A stretch of DNA of 64,000 bases. It comes from Callorhinus ursinus (Eukaryota > Chordata > Mammalia > Carnivora > Otariidae). Below are positions 23,477 to 34,330 of this stretch, piece after piece (the first letter of the stretch is position 1; each line of letters starts with the position of its first letter). Under the pieces are notes generated by a model. The model searched no databases. It worked only from the letters and a program-made list of their open reading frames with translations, and was not told the DNA's origin. The stretch covers positions 7,355,089 to 7,419,088 of the forward strand of contig NW_020313057.1 of the NCBI RefSeq assembly GCF_003265705.1. The letters run 5' to 3'. The translations under genes were made by a program, and so were the position numbers.

Positions 23477-24221
23477 CTTTTTTTTAATTTTATTATGTTA
23501 TGTTAGTCACCATATAATACATCATTAGTTTTTGCTGTGATGATCCACGATCCATTGTTTTCGTATAACACCCAGCGCTCCACACAGTACGTGCCCTCCT
23601 TAATACCCATCACTGGGCTAACCAATCCCCCCTCCCCCCTCCCCTCTAGAACCCTGTTTGTTTCTCAAAGTCCATAGTCTCTCATGGTTCATCTCTCCCT
23701 CCAATCCCCCCCCTCATTTTCCCTTCCTTCTCCTAATGTCCTCCCTGCTATTCCTTATGTTCCACAAATAAGTGAAACCATATGATAATTGACTTTCCCT
23801 GCTTGACTTATTTCACTTAGCATAATCCCCTCCAGTCCCATCCATGTTGATGTAAAAGTTGAGTATTCATTCTTTTTGATGGCTGAGTAATATTCCACTG
23901 TATATGTGGACCACATCTTCTTTATCCATTCATCTGTCGAAGGGCATCTTGGCTCTTTCCACAGTTTGACTATTGTGGACATGGCTGCTATGAACATTGG
24001 GGTGCATATGGATGGCCCTTCTTTTCACTATATCTGTGTCTTTGGGGTAAATACTTAGGAGTGCAATTGCTGGGTTAAAGGGTAGCTCTATTTTTAAATT
24101 TTTGAGGAACCTCCACACTGTTTACCAAAGTGGCTGTACCAACTTGCATTCCCACCAACAGTGTAAGAGGGTTCCCTTTTCTCCACAACCTCTCCAACAT
24201 TTGTTGTTTCTTTCCCTGTTC
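23477..24221 (-). mobile_element. 5'-truncated carnivore L1 with 15-bp TSD
   Basis: Left end poly-T (the antisense A-tail), then the carnivore L1 3' UTR, then the ORF2 C-terminus to about 24220. Exact AACATGGTATATTTT at 23462-23476 and 24222-24236 flanks it, and the old L1 reading continues on both sides. The duplication proves the boundaries. Confidence 0.97.
23755..24200 (-). pseudogene. L1 ORF2 C-terminal fragment
   Basis: Minus-strand frames carry the conserved end of L1 ORF2: [20 protein letters not shown], the [20 protein letters not shown] segment and LSEISQAGK, ending at a stop near 23755. An adjacent frame at 23930-24118 carries [15 protein letters not shown], so a frameshift lies near 23990. 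It is only the last sixth or so of ORF2, with no endonuclease or RT, and is non-functional. Confidence 0.85.
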
Positions 24222-24440
24222 AACATGGTATATTTTGTTCATCCATTTACTGTTAAACAGTATACATCTTTATATTTAAAATCGGTTTCCTTTAGCTAGC
24301 ATATAGTTGGGTTGCAGTGTTTGACCTAATCTCACAGTCTCTATCATTATATTGGTGCATTTACAGAATTGACATTTAAAGTGATTATTAATATAGTTAG
24401 ATTTATATCTATCTTGTTACTCTTTTTTATTTTTACTAGG

Positions 24441-24545
24441 TTTTAATTTTAATTTCATTATAGTTAACATAGAGTGATATATTAGTTTCAGGTATACAAT
24501 ATAGTGATTCAACAATTCTATACATTACCCAGTGCTTATCATGAC
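24441..24545 (-). mobile_element. Short carnivore L1 3' end, antisense
   Basis: TTTCATTATAGTTAACATAG, TTAGTTTCAGGTATACAATA and TACATTACCCAGTGCTTATC are the antisense of the carnivore L1 3' terminal 100 bases. It is extremely 5'-truncated. It lies in the old L1. Confidence 0.8.
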
Positions 24546-24555
24546 AGGTACTTTT

Positions 24556-24885
24556 TTCTTTTTCTTGCTTACATCTATTTAATTTACTTGTTCCCCAAAA
24601 TTACATTTAATTACTTATTAAAGTTTCATCATACCATGTTATTTTACTTGCTGACAAATTTTGTAACAGAGATAACATGAACTTATTTGACTAATAAACC
24701 CAGGAAGAATAAAGATTGCATTATATTCGATGTTGATAACTCTAAAGACATGTCTATTTTAATTAAATCAACAAACTTAAACAACAAACTTAAATTAACT
24801 TTAATGCCAAATATTTTCTCAGATTACATGAAACTGAGAAGTATTTGTTAGTTTCTATTCTGTCTGAGAACCCTACGAATCCTTT
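24556..24885. other. Non-L1 segment, candidate L1 3' transduction
   Basis: About 330 bp that matches neither the old L1 nor the carnivore L1 on its right. On the minus strand it lies directly downstream of the L1 3' end. It ends with an ATTAAA (plus strand TTTAAT at 24578-24583) followed within about 15 nt by an A/G-rich run (plus CTTTTTTCTTTTTC at 24551-24564). AGGTACTTTT flanks the whole block at 24546-24555 and 27537-27546. This fits co-transcribed flanking DNA, as an inference. Confidence 0.45.
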
Positions 24886-27536
24886 TTATTTTTATTTTTT
24901 AATAATTTTTTATTGTTATGTTAATCACCATACATTGCATCATTAGTTTTTGATGTAGTGTTCCATGATTCATTGTTTGTGCATAACACCCAGTGCTCCA
25001 TGAAGAATGTGCCCTCTTTAATACCCATCACCAGGCTAACCCATCCCCCCAGCCCCCCTCCCCTCTAGAACCCTCAGTTTGTTTTTCAGAGTCCATCGTC
25101 TCTAATCGTTCATCTCCCCCTCTGACTTACTCCCCTTCATTCTTCCCCTCCTGCTATCTTCTTCTTCTTTTTTTTCTGAACATATATTGCATTATTTGTT
25201 TCAGAAGTACAGATCCGTGATTCAACAGTCTTGTACAATTCACAGTGCTCACCATAGCACATACCCTCCCCAATGTCTGTCACCCAGGCACCCCATCCCT
25301 CCCACCCCCCACCACTCCAGCAACCCTCAGTTTGTTTCCTGAAATTAAGAATTCCTCATATCAGTGAGGTCATATGATACATGTCTTTCTCTGATTGACT
25401 TATTTCACTCAACATAACACCCTCCAGTTCCATCCACGTCATTGCAAATGGCAAGATCTCATTCCTTTTGATGGCTGCATAATATTCCATTGTGTATATA
25501 TACCACATCTTCTTTATCCATTCATCTGTACATGGGCATCTTGGCTCTTTCCACAGTTTGGCTATTGTGGACATTGCTGCTATAAACATTGGGGAGCATG
25601 TACCCCTTCGGATCCCTACATTTGTATCTTTGGGGTAAATACCCAGTAGTGCAATGGCTGGATCGTATGGTAGCTCTATTTTGAACTGTTTGAGGAACCT
25701 CCATACTGTTTTCCAGAGTGGTTGCACCAGCTTGCATTCCCACCAACAATGGAGGAGGGTTCCCCTTTCTCCACACCCTTGCCAACATCTGTTGTTTCCT
25801 GACTTGTTCATTTTAGTCATTCTGACGGGTGTGAGGTGGTATCTCATTGAGGTTTTGATTTGGATTTCCCTGATGCCGAGCGATGTTGAGCACTTTTTCA
25901 TGTGCCTGTTGGCCATTTGGATGTTTTCTTTGGAAAAATGTCTGTTCATGTCTTCTGCCCATTTCTTGATTGGATTATTTGTTTTTGGGTGTTGAGTTTG
26001 ATAAGTTCTTTATAGATTTTGGATACTAGCCCTTTATCTGATATGTCATTTGCAAATATCTTCTCCCATTCTGTCCGTTGTCTTTTGGTTTTGTGGACTG
26101 TTTCTTTTGCTGTGCAAAAGCTTTTTATCTTGATAAAATCCCAATAGTTCATTTTTGCCCTGGCTTCCTTTGCCTTTGGCGATGTTTCTAGGAAGAAGTT
26201 GCTGCGGCTGAGGTCGAAGAGGTTGCTGCCTGTGTTCTCCTTTAGGATGTTGATGGGCTCCTGTCTCACGTTTAGGTCTTTCAACCATTTGGAGTCTATT
26301 TTTGTGTGTGGTGTAAGGAAATGGTCCAGTTTCATTCTTCTGCATGTGGCTGTCCAATTTTCCCAACACCATTTGTTGAAGAGACTGTCTTTTTGCCATT
26401 GGACATTCTTTCCTGCTTTGTCAAAGATGAGTTGACCATAGAGTTGAGGGTCCATTTCTGGGCTCTCGATTCTGTTCTATTGATCTATGTGTCTGTTTTT
26501 GTGCCAGTACCATACTGTCTTGATGATGACAGCTTTGTAATAGAGCTGGAAGTCCGGAATTGTGATGCCGCCAGCTTTGTTTTTCTTTTTCAATATTCCT
26601 CTGGCTATTCGGGGTCTCTTCTGGTTCCATACAAATTTTAGGATTATTTGTTCCATTTCTTTGAAAAAGGTGGATGGTATTTTGATGGGGATTGCTTTGA
26701 ATGTGTAGATTACTCTAGGTAGCACTGACATATTCACAATGTTGGTTCTTCCAGTCCATGAGCATGGAACGTTTTTCCATTTCTTTGTGTCTTCCTCAAT
26801 TTCTTTCATGAGTATTTTATAGTTTTCTGAGTACATATCCTTTGCCTCTTTGGTTAAAATTATTCCTAGGTATCTTATGGTTTTGGGTGCAATTGTAAAT
26901 GGGATCGACTCCTTGATTTGTCTCTCTTCTGTCTTGTTGTTGGTGTATAGGAATGCCACTGATTTCTGTGCATTGATTTTACATCCTGCTACTTTACTGA
27001 ATTCCTGTATGAGTTCTAGCAGTTTTGAGGTGGAGTCTTTGGGGTTTTCCACATACAGTATCATATCATCTGCAAAGAGTGAGAGTTTGACTTCCTCTTT
27101 GCTGATTTGGATGCCTTTGATTTCTTTTTGTTGTCTGATCACTGTGGCTAGGACTTCTAATACTCTGTTGAATAGCAATGGTGAGAGTGGACATCCCTGC
27201 CGCGTTCCTGACCTTAGGGGAAAAGCTCTCCGCTTTTCCCCATCGAGAATAATATTTGCTGTAGGTTTTTCATAGATGGCTTTTATGATATTGAGGTATG
27301 TACCCTCTATCCCTATACTCTGAAGAGTTTTGATCAAGAAAGGATGCTGTACTTTGTCAAATGCTTTTTCTACATCTATTGAGAGGATCATATGATTCTT
27401 GTTGTTTCTTTTGTTAATGTATTGTGTCACATTGATTGATTTGCAGATGTTGAACCAGCCTTGCAGCCCAGGGATAAATCCCACTTGGGCATGGTGAATA
27501 ATCCTTTTAATGTACTGTTGGATCCTATTGACTAGT
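24886..27536 (-). mobile_element. Carnivore L1, 5'-truncated, 2.65 kb
   Basis: Left end poly-T/AT-rich tail, then a composite 3' UTR (first block about 24910-25155, second block about 25178-25340). ORF2 follows from 25356 through the RT domain, breaking off at 27536 in the RT N-terminal part. It is clearly younger than the old L1 around it, because the coding frame is mostly open. AGGTACTTTT occurs at its right edge and again at 24546. Confidence 0.92.
25356..27536 (-). pseudogene. L1 ORF2 (RT domain to C-terminus), lightly damaged
   Basis: ORF2p is the LINE-1 endonuclease and reverse transcriptase. The endonuclease domain is lost by 5' truncation. What remains reads in three consecutive pieces. 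The first is 27484-26477 (335 codons), with [27 protein letters not shown] and the catalytic FADDM at 27076-27062. The second is 26455-25946, in the same frame. The third is 25949-25356, with [18 protein letters not shown], the Cys/Trp-rich C-terminal patch. One in-frame stop at 26479-26477 (a Trp TGG position now TAG) and one single-base loss in the T-run near 25980-25990 (A-run on the coding strand) break the frame. This is far fewer lesions than other L1s in the window. Confidence 0.93.
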
Positions 27537-27628
27537 AGGTACTTTTGTTTTTGTTCCTGCTTTTGTTTTCTACTTTTTTTCCTTTGAGTGTTTTAATTGA
27601 GGCTTTTGATTGATTTTATTTTCTCTCT

Positions 27629-27823
27629 TTTTTAAATTTATTTATTTCAGAGATAGAGAGAACACAAGCAGGGGGAGGGGCAGAGGGAGAGGAAGAAAGA
27701 AATCTTTAAGACTCCCTGCTCAGTGCAGAGCAGGAAGCAGGGCTCAATCCCAGGATCCTGTGATCATGACTTGAGCCCAAATCAAGAGTGGGAGGCTTAA
27801 CCAACTGTGCACCCAGGCGCCCC
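27629..27823 (-). mobile_element. Carnivore tRNA-Lys SINE in old L1
   Basis: Minus-strand full-length copy with AAATTTATTTATTTCAGAGA on the left and the head complement on the right. The T/C-rich flanks (TTTTCTCTCTTTT and TCTTTTCTCTTTTTT) probably are its duplication. Confidence 0.93.
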
Positions 27824-28976
27824 TCTTTTCTCTTTTTTATTAACAAATCAGTTGTAGTTAAAAAAAAAAAGAACACAAAAAAACAAAAAAAACCTTTTTT
27901 AATGGTTTCCCTAGAGGTTGCAATATATCTTTATAACTAATCCAAGTCCACTTTGAAATAATACTATATGACTTCATGGATAGTGTGAGTACCTTATAAT
28001 AAAATAATAATAATAATAATATAACCCTAAATTACTCTCTCCCAACCCTTGTATGATTGCTGTCATTCGTTTCACTTATACGTAAATGTCTATGTTTAAA
28101 TATATAATAAATGATATATGCCTAAGTAATTGAACACATTATTTTTATTTAGAACAACTTATCTGTTAGGCAATTGAATGAAATAAAAGTGTTTATTTTA
28201 CCTTCTCATTTCTTTTTTGTTGCTCTTTCTTTATGTACATTTGAGTTTCTGATTTTCCTTCTCTCTGAAAAACATATGTTAATATTTTTTGCAAGGCATG
28301 TCTACTGGCAACAAAGTACCTTTATTTTTGTTCATCTAAGAAAGTCTTTATTTCTTTTTCACTTTTGAAGAATAACTTCACAGGGTACAGAATTCTTGGT
28401 TGGCAGTTTTTCTCTCAACACTTTACATATTTTATTCCACTCTTCTTAATTGCATGGTTTCTGAGGCAAATAGGATATAATTCTTATGTTTGCTCCTCTG
28501 TATATATTTATTTATCTCTGACTTCTTTCAGGATAACTCTGGGCCTAGAGTTTATTTTGTGAGAAAATTTGGGATGCTGATTAATTATCTAATGATTATA
28601 CAAATGTTGATAATTTTGTTGATAATTTTCTGTTATTTTTCGGTTTTGATACCTATGATTTTCCTAACATTTGTCCATTTTGTTTAAATTTTAAAATATA
28701 TGGTCATTTTTTCATTGCATTATGTTGCTTTAAAGGTCAATAATTCCTAGTAATACCTATTTTTCTTCCCTGATATTTATTAATCTGTCTGTTACAAGCT
28801 TGCTTTTTTAAAATAATTAATTTGCTTTTAATCTTAGATTATAATTTCACAGAGTTTAGAAATTTAGATTGACACTTTTTTTTTCAGTGTATGGAAAATG
28901 TTCTGTGATTTTCATTTTTCTTCTGCTACTGAGACGTTAGCTATTTCTCTATGTAATATTATGATTCTGTGGATAT

Positions 28977-29304
28977 AATGTACCCCTTCGGATCCTTACA
29001 TTTGTATCTTTGGGGTAAATACCCAGTAGTGCAATTGCTAGATCATATGGTAGCTCTATTTTCAACTGTTTGAGGAACCTCCATACTGTTTTCCAAAGGG
29101 GTTGCACCAGCTTGCATTCCCACCAACAGTGTAGGAGGGTTCCCCTTTCTCTACATCCCCGCCAACATCTGTCATTCCCTGACTTGTTAATTTTAGCCAT
29201 TCTGACTGGTGTGAGGTGGTATCTCATTGAGGTTTTGATTTGGATTTCCCTGATGCCGAGCAATGTTGAGCACTTTTTCATGTGCCTGTTGGCCATTTGG
29301 ATGT
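28977..29304 (-). mobile_element. Carnivore L1 ORF2 fragment lacking a 3' tail
   Basis: 328 bp nearly identical to 25598-25923 of the neighbouring L1 (from TACCCCTTCGGATCC to GTTGGCCATTTGGATG). Minus-strand translation includes [19 protein letters not shown] and [18 protein letters not shown]. Unlike normal truncated L1s it begins inside ORF2, with no 3' UTR or poly(A). No target-site duplication was seen. Confidence 0.9.
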
Positions 29305-29309
29305 ACACT

Positions 29310-30250
29310 ACTTTTAAACTTTTTCAGGAAAAAAAGAGGAAGGAGATACTTCTCAGTTCATTTTATGACATCATCATTATTCTGGTGACAAACCTGACCT
29401 AGATATTACAAGAAAATAAAATTAAAGAACCACGACCATCAAGAAAATAGCTGTAAAAATCCATAATGAAATAGAACATTCAAATCCAGCGATATAAACA
29501 ATAGATAACCTATCATGCTCAAATACAATTTATTTAAAAAATATATAAGGAGGTTTAACATTGAGAAATTAATTACTATAATTCACCACCATAGAATAAG
29601 GGAGAAAATACATAATCATTCTGATAGATACAGAAAATGCATTTGACAAAATTCAACATCTAATATCTATTTGTCTTAAAAATATGAAGCAAACTAGGAA
29701 TAGAGGGAACTTCCCCCACTATTAAGGTACATATATGAAACATGGACAGCTAATATCATACATGGTGAACTACTAACATGTTTATACTAAGATTGAGAAC
29801 AAAATTACAAAAAGTCAGTTTGTTTTTTTTTTTTTTTTTTTAGAGAGCATGTGCAAAAAAGCTGGGCTGGGGGTGGGGGCAGCATGTGAAGGAGAGACAG
29901 AGTCTTAAGTAGCCTCCATGCCCAGCCGGGAGCCTGCCCAGGTGCTCATTCTCACAACCCTGACATCATGACTTGAGCCGAAATCAAGAGTTGGATGCTT
30001 AACCAACTGAGTCGTCCAGGCGCCCTCAAAAAGTCAGTTCTAAATCCATCTCTTCAATATTATCTCTTGCCAGTGTACTTGGCAAGGTAAAAAAAAAAAA
30101 ATTAAATAATAAAAATAAATAAATAAATAAATAAAGGAGGAGGGGATAAAAATTTCAGAGGAAAAATAAAACCGTTTTTGTTCACACATGACATAATTGA
30201 CTGCATGGAACTTCCTCAGTAATTTACACAGTAGTTTCAAACTGGAAACA
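29310..30250 (+). mobile_element. Old sense L1 ORF2 RT-region fragment
   Basis: The order CATTTTATGACATCATC, AAACCTGACCTAGATATTAC, ATAGATACAGAAAATGCATT, TGACAAAATTCAACATC and ACTAGGAATAGAGGGAACTT follows the L1 RT domain in sense. After a SINE it continues to ACACATGACATAATTG (about 30183), a decayed FADDM-region. It is full of stops. It is more diverged than the fragment to its left, so the two are not one inverted insertion. Confidence 0.7.
29821..30026 (-). mobile_element. Carnivore SINE with 13-bp TSD
   Basis: Poly-T of about 20 on the left and the head complement GTCGTCCAGGCGCC on the right. Exact CAAAAAGTCAGTT at 29808-29820 and 30027-30039. Confidence 0.97.
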
Positions 30251-30271
30251 CCTAAAATGTGCATCACTCAG

Positions 30272-30662
30272 TGTTGAGAGACAGTTCTCTGTGGTTTTTC
30301 TGTATGCCTCATATCAGCTTTTGTTCTGGACTTTCTTTCCAAGGATGTTTGTATAGGCAAGTCTTGGGATGCAGAGATAGTGTCTCACTCCAAGGTAGAG
30401 GACAGGTTTATTATGTGTTTATCATAATAAAGATAAAACATCTCCAAGGAGAAGATTGAGCAGGTTCACTAGCATCTGTGCCCACCTCCAGATCATGCCC
30501 CGGGGGATTTGGAGGTGGATCAAGAAAAATTGATACAAACATGAATCATGAATTACATGCCTCTCTTCTGCCATGAGTAATAAAGTGCTTTATCTCTGAC
30601 CCAGGACTCTTTAGTCCTGTCAGCACTTATGAAACTGGGGCAGGCTCATTTGTTAGCTTACA
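30272..30662 (+). mobile_element. Probable solitary ERV-type LTR
   Basis: It starts TGTTGAGAGACAG and ends near TTAGCTTACA. Close to the 3' side is GAGTAATAAAGTGC, followed by TTTATCTCTGACCCAGGACT, an arrangement (poly-A signal then U5-like segment) common in class I LTRs. No flanking duplication or internal viral sequence was found, so the call is tentative. No gag, pol or env frame is present. Confidence 0.4.
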
Positions 30663-30699
30663 AGGAGGGTAAAATTTCATTTTTCCATCTCCTGACACC

Positions 30700-31085
30700 G
30701 ACAAAATGGATAAGCCAGGCAATATTTATGTAATCAAATATTACTTAGCAATTAAAGAGAAACAAATATTGATAATACATTCAGCAAGAGAGATAGCTCT
30801 CAAAAAGCACATTGCACAAAAGAAGGCAGACACAAATGTCTACAGATAGTGAGATAAATTCGTATGAATCATACAACTGGTAAAACTATAGCAATGGAAA
30901 TCAGATCTTTTGTTGCCTACAGTGTTGGCTGTGGGCTTTGACTGGAAACCCACATGAGGAAACTTTCTGTGGTGGAAATATTTTATATCTTGATCGGGGT
31001 GTTAACTTGTGGATATACATATTTGCTAAAACTCTTTGAATTGTACATTTAAGATGTATGGCTTTTATCTCAATGTAAGAGTATG
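30700..31085 (+). mobile_element. L1ME-type 3' end, sense
   Basis: ACTTAGCAATTAAAGAGAAA, AGCAAGAGAGATAGCTCTCA, GGTGGAAATATTTTATATCT, TTGATCGGGGTGTTAACTTG and TGAATTGTACATTTAAGATG appear in the order of an old L1 3' end. Confidence 0.75.
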
Positions 31086-33450
31086 AAAATGTCTGGGGTC
31101 TATCTTAAAAGTCCAGCATACCCCATATTTTGCCACCACTATGCTCCTCTCCTCTCGAGGGGTGGTTCTTGTTTCTACTTATCTTTTGACCTGTGGAATC
31201 ATAGGGCTTCCTCTTTATTCAACTATAGTTTGTGGAACTTTTCTTTATTAGGCTTTCTACTCCCCATTCCAAATTAAATATGCTTTGGCAAAGGTCAAGA
31301 TTCTCAGCATTCTTTTGTTCTGTATGACAGCTGGCTAAACCCTCCCTGCTTTGTGTCTATGAATAGTTCATCTCCGATCGTCCGACTTTACAAAGAGCTT
31401 ACGAAGACAGACGTGATGGTGACATTTTATGAAGAATGAGGGATAGGTCTGGATTCACCAGCATTTTATTGCATATTCAGGATCCACTTTGCAATTACTG
31501 TGATCTCTTAAGTACTCATGTTCTTTCTGTAACTTTCCAAAATGCTCTGAACAAGATGCAGGAGTCTGAGGTAGTGATACTGGAGACGGTTTTTAGAGGT
31601 CAGTCTAAAATTAGGTCCATTTACTAGAGTAGAAATAGACATACCATACCGGATGATTATAATATTAAGTGCACATTGGTAGCATTAGCACACAGTAAGT
31701 TAGATCAGTTTCACCAGCTTTACCCCTGCTTTCATTTCAGACTGCATTGTAGAAGGGCCAAAAGGTACCTCCCTTTGTTTCTTAGATCCCTTAATTCACA
31801 CAGAAATTAGCGAGAGCAGCAATTTTGTTTTCCCAAAATAGCCACATTCAGTCAGGGTGCTCTAAGATGTTGAGTCCAAGAACCTATTAAAAATGTCTTC
31901 AGAGAATTAAATTATGTTTAAATTGAATGAGTGTCATTTTCTGTGGCCTTGCCTTATCCCTCTAACCCTGGTTAAGCTGAGTGCAATAACCTATGGGAGC
32001 TCTGGTCACAGGTTGAGTGTCGCACTAATGATCTCAGGTCAGAACTTGCATTTTCATCTGAGATACTCTTAAGCCTCTGCTATTTCTAGGCTTCAAAAGC
32101 TCTTAGCACAACAGGAGTTCTTAACCTTACATGATGTATTTTTTTTTTTTTTATTTTTAGTCCTTGTCTCTCCTTGTTTGACAGACAAAGGTCCTGTGCC
32201 TGGGTTATTTTCTGTGACTTTCTTATTCTTCCTTCCTAAATGCCCAGCAGTTGGCAGGTAATGTTTACCAGGTCACTCTGACCTCCATGTGCAAACTAGC
32301 TTTTCTCTAGTGAAGGTGGAAGGCAGGGGGGTTCAGATGGAGCTAAGGATGCTTGCTAAACCATTGCCAACTTTAAACACTGCAGGTCGGGAACATATTT
32401 TAAAGTTGCACTGAGGTTCACCTTCAAACTCCAAGGTTTAGATGAATCCAGATTTGACATATTCTCTTGATATAACACATTATGCCCCGGAGATTTTTCA
32501 AAAAAACACCATTTAGAAGTATCCTTCTATGTTTTGTGTTAAAATAAATTTCCATAATTCATTGCCTTGGCACCAACTGTTAAAAATAATGGGAAGAATA
32601 ATAGCAATGGCAGGGCAGGAGACTAATCAACATAGCAAGTATAATTAGTACTGTGTGGGAAAATGCCAGTGTGGGCAAGTAACAGCTCTCCAGTAAATAG
32701 CTGTATTTATTACTCCATGCACTTCCTCAGCTACTAACATTTGTTCTTACAATGTATTCATATTAAAAGGGAATTTAATTTCCTATTTCAGTTGCTTTCT
32801 CTTAACTTCTGAAGGAACTACTTATGGTGAGTTCAAAGTTTCACCAAGGGAGATATTGCTGGCTCACCTGCAGCTGGCCCCCCAAAATATGAATTTTTCT
32901 GTGTCTAGGATGTGGCCTTTCAGTACCTTAGCATCAGAACTGTGATGTTGGCAGCCCACAGGAAGAGAAAGGAGACCCATGGCTTAGAATCCATTCATAT
33001 TAGCCAGAATCAGTGTTAATGGATATTGAATATATTAATATAATATTGATAATACAATAATATAATGATGTTACTGTTATTTTATCAGTTTATACTAGGA
33101 AATATGAACAATATCATGCTTCTTTGCAGGACCAGTTACTCCCTTACTATGGACAACATGCATGGAAAAATCAAGAAAAAAACATAAAGTTAAAAGAAAA
33201 AGAAAAAAACATAAAGTTGATAGAAAGTGAACAAGAGCAATGAGTTATTTACGGAACTGAAATTGTTAGAGTTTTCACCTGTAAAACATAAATAGACTTG
33301 ATATACAAAGTGTGATACTCAAGTTTATGGGCTGATTCCCTATCCATTGTGTAGTGTTTAAATAGATATGAACAGTGTTTTCCTCCAGGTTTCTCATTAA
33401 TTTATAAGTGTCTATCACTTACTAATTATTCTTTCTGTTTGGTATGTTAT
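31086..33450. other. Unassigned sequence
   Basis: About 2.4 kb with no gene or repeat that I can support. It has a T-run at 32139-32152 and a duplicated AGAAAAAAACATAAAGTT motif (about 33173 and 33203). Confidence 0.45.
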
Positions 33451-34330
33451 TTTCCTCAATATTTTGTTACCCCCAAATCATGAAGTTACTGCTGTCCCTG
33501 GAGCCCACACATCTGCGGTGGCCACGATCCGAGTTCTCATCCAGTTGTTGGAATCACAGCTGTTGGACCTTGTAGAAATGAGGGGTGTACTCCCCCGGTG
33601 CTCCAGCCTCCTAGTGGTATCCATGGGAATATAGATGGGCACTTCGGGAGCTGAGAGACCCTTGACATTCTCTGATACAAGGTCTTGCTCATAGCTGGGA
33701 TGAGAAACCATGAGAATTGGTTGTATCATGGGTTGAGGAGGTCCTTGACAGATTTTAGACATCCTTGTCAGGGCTTGAAGGAGCCATTACTTTGTGAAGA
33801 AGAGACAAGGCAAACAACACATTTTGAGTATAAAGGGTTTAATGTAAAATTACATTATGATTTCAGAAGAGTTGGAGGAGGTGCCTCTAAAGGTTATGGA
33901 AGGTTATGGAAGGCGGTGCTGATGGGCAGGGAATCCGGCAACCAAGATTTCAACCAAAAACATTAAAGAAGATATTTCTCCAAGTTGTCACAGAGTTGTT
34001 GCCCTTCTCAAAACAAAACAAAACAAAACTGAGTTCTCACTAGCTACCTCAGCTTGCGAGACAGGTGGCTTCTGAGAGCTCCCTGGCCAACTGTCAGGAA
34101 TCTCAGTCTGCCCACATCTGGCGGCAACGGCCTCCCGAGAGCTTTGGTTTCCACTTTTTTTCTGTCTTTTAAATGTCACACAAGTTCTACTCATTGGCAA
34201 ACTCCATCCCAGGAAAAGGATTCTAGAAAATGCAGCTCCTGGCTTTTCCACTCACTGCAAGGAGCTGTGGAAATGCTGGTGATGTTGCATTGACACAGAC
34301 CGCCCAGAACAGGGCTGGCATAGGGTCCAG
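33451..34330. other. GC-richer unidentified segment
   Basis: It stands out from its AT-rich surroundings. The minus strand is open for 94 codons at 33762-33478, containing SNSCDSNNWMRTRIVATADV. The plus strand is open at 33685-33966. I recognise neither. There is an (CAAAA)n stretch at 34009-34028. The segment could be a decayed LTR, a DNA transposon or an exon remnant. No splice-flanked or poly(A)-tailed structure was proven. Confidence 0.35.

Larger units (their letters stand above)
18891..28976 (-). mobile_element. Old antisense L1, near full length, split by insertions
   Basis: The plus strand follows the antisense L1 consensus from 3' UTR to 5' region. The 3' UTR has the CCCCGTATACCCTCTGCCCC region at 19060-19090, and the ORF2 C-terminus runs 19400-20400. 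The RT region runs 20784-22600, with GGTTTTGGTAGTAGAGTAAT at about 22143. The endonuclease region runs 22600-24430 and the 5' region 27547-28970 (CTAATCCAAGTCCACTTT at about 27940). Reading frames are destroyed. Removing the inserted elements leaves roughly 5.5-6 kb in consistent order, so this is one insertion event, the oldest layer here. Confidence 0.8.

Noticed and set aside
24556..24885. Reading the segment as a continuation of the old antisense L1
   Set aside because: It does not follow the expected L1 order, which instead resumes at about 27547 (TGTTTTTGTTCCTGCTTTTG).
26850..27275. 141-codon plus-strand frame, and similar ones at 25654-25995 and 26199-26641
   Set aside because: They are shadows on the opposite strand of a well-preserved L1 ORF2.
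28977..29815. Twin-primed (5'-inverted) L1 made of the minus fragment and the following plus fragment
   Set aside because: The minus piece is a young carnivore type while the plus piece is far more diverged. There is no shared poly(A) end or flanking duplication.
30577..30590. AATAAA near 30578 as the poly(A) signal of a host gene
   Set aside because: No upstream exon is seen, and the context better fits an LTR R-region.
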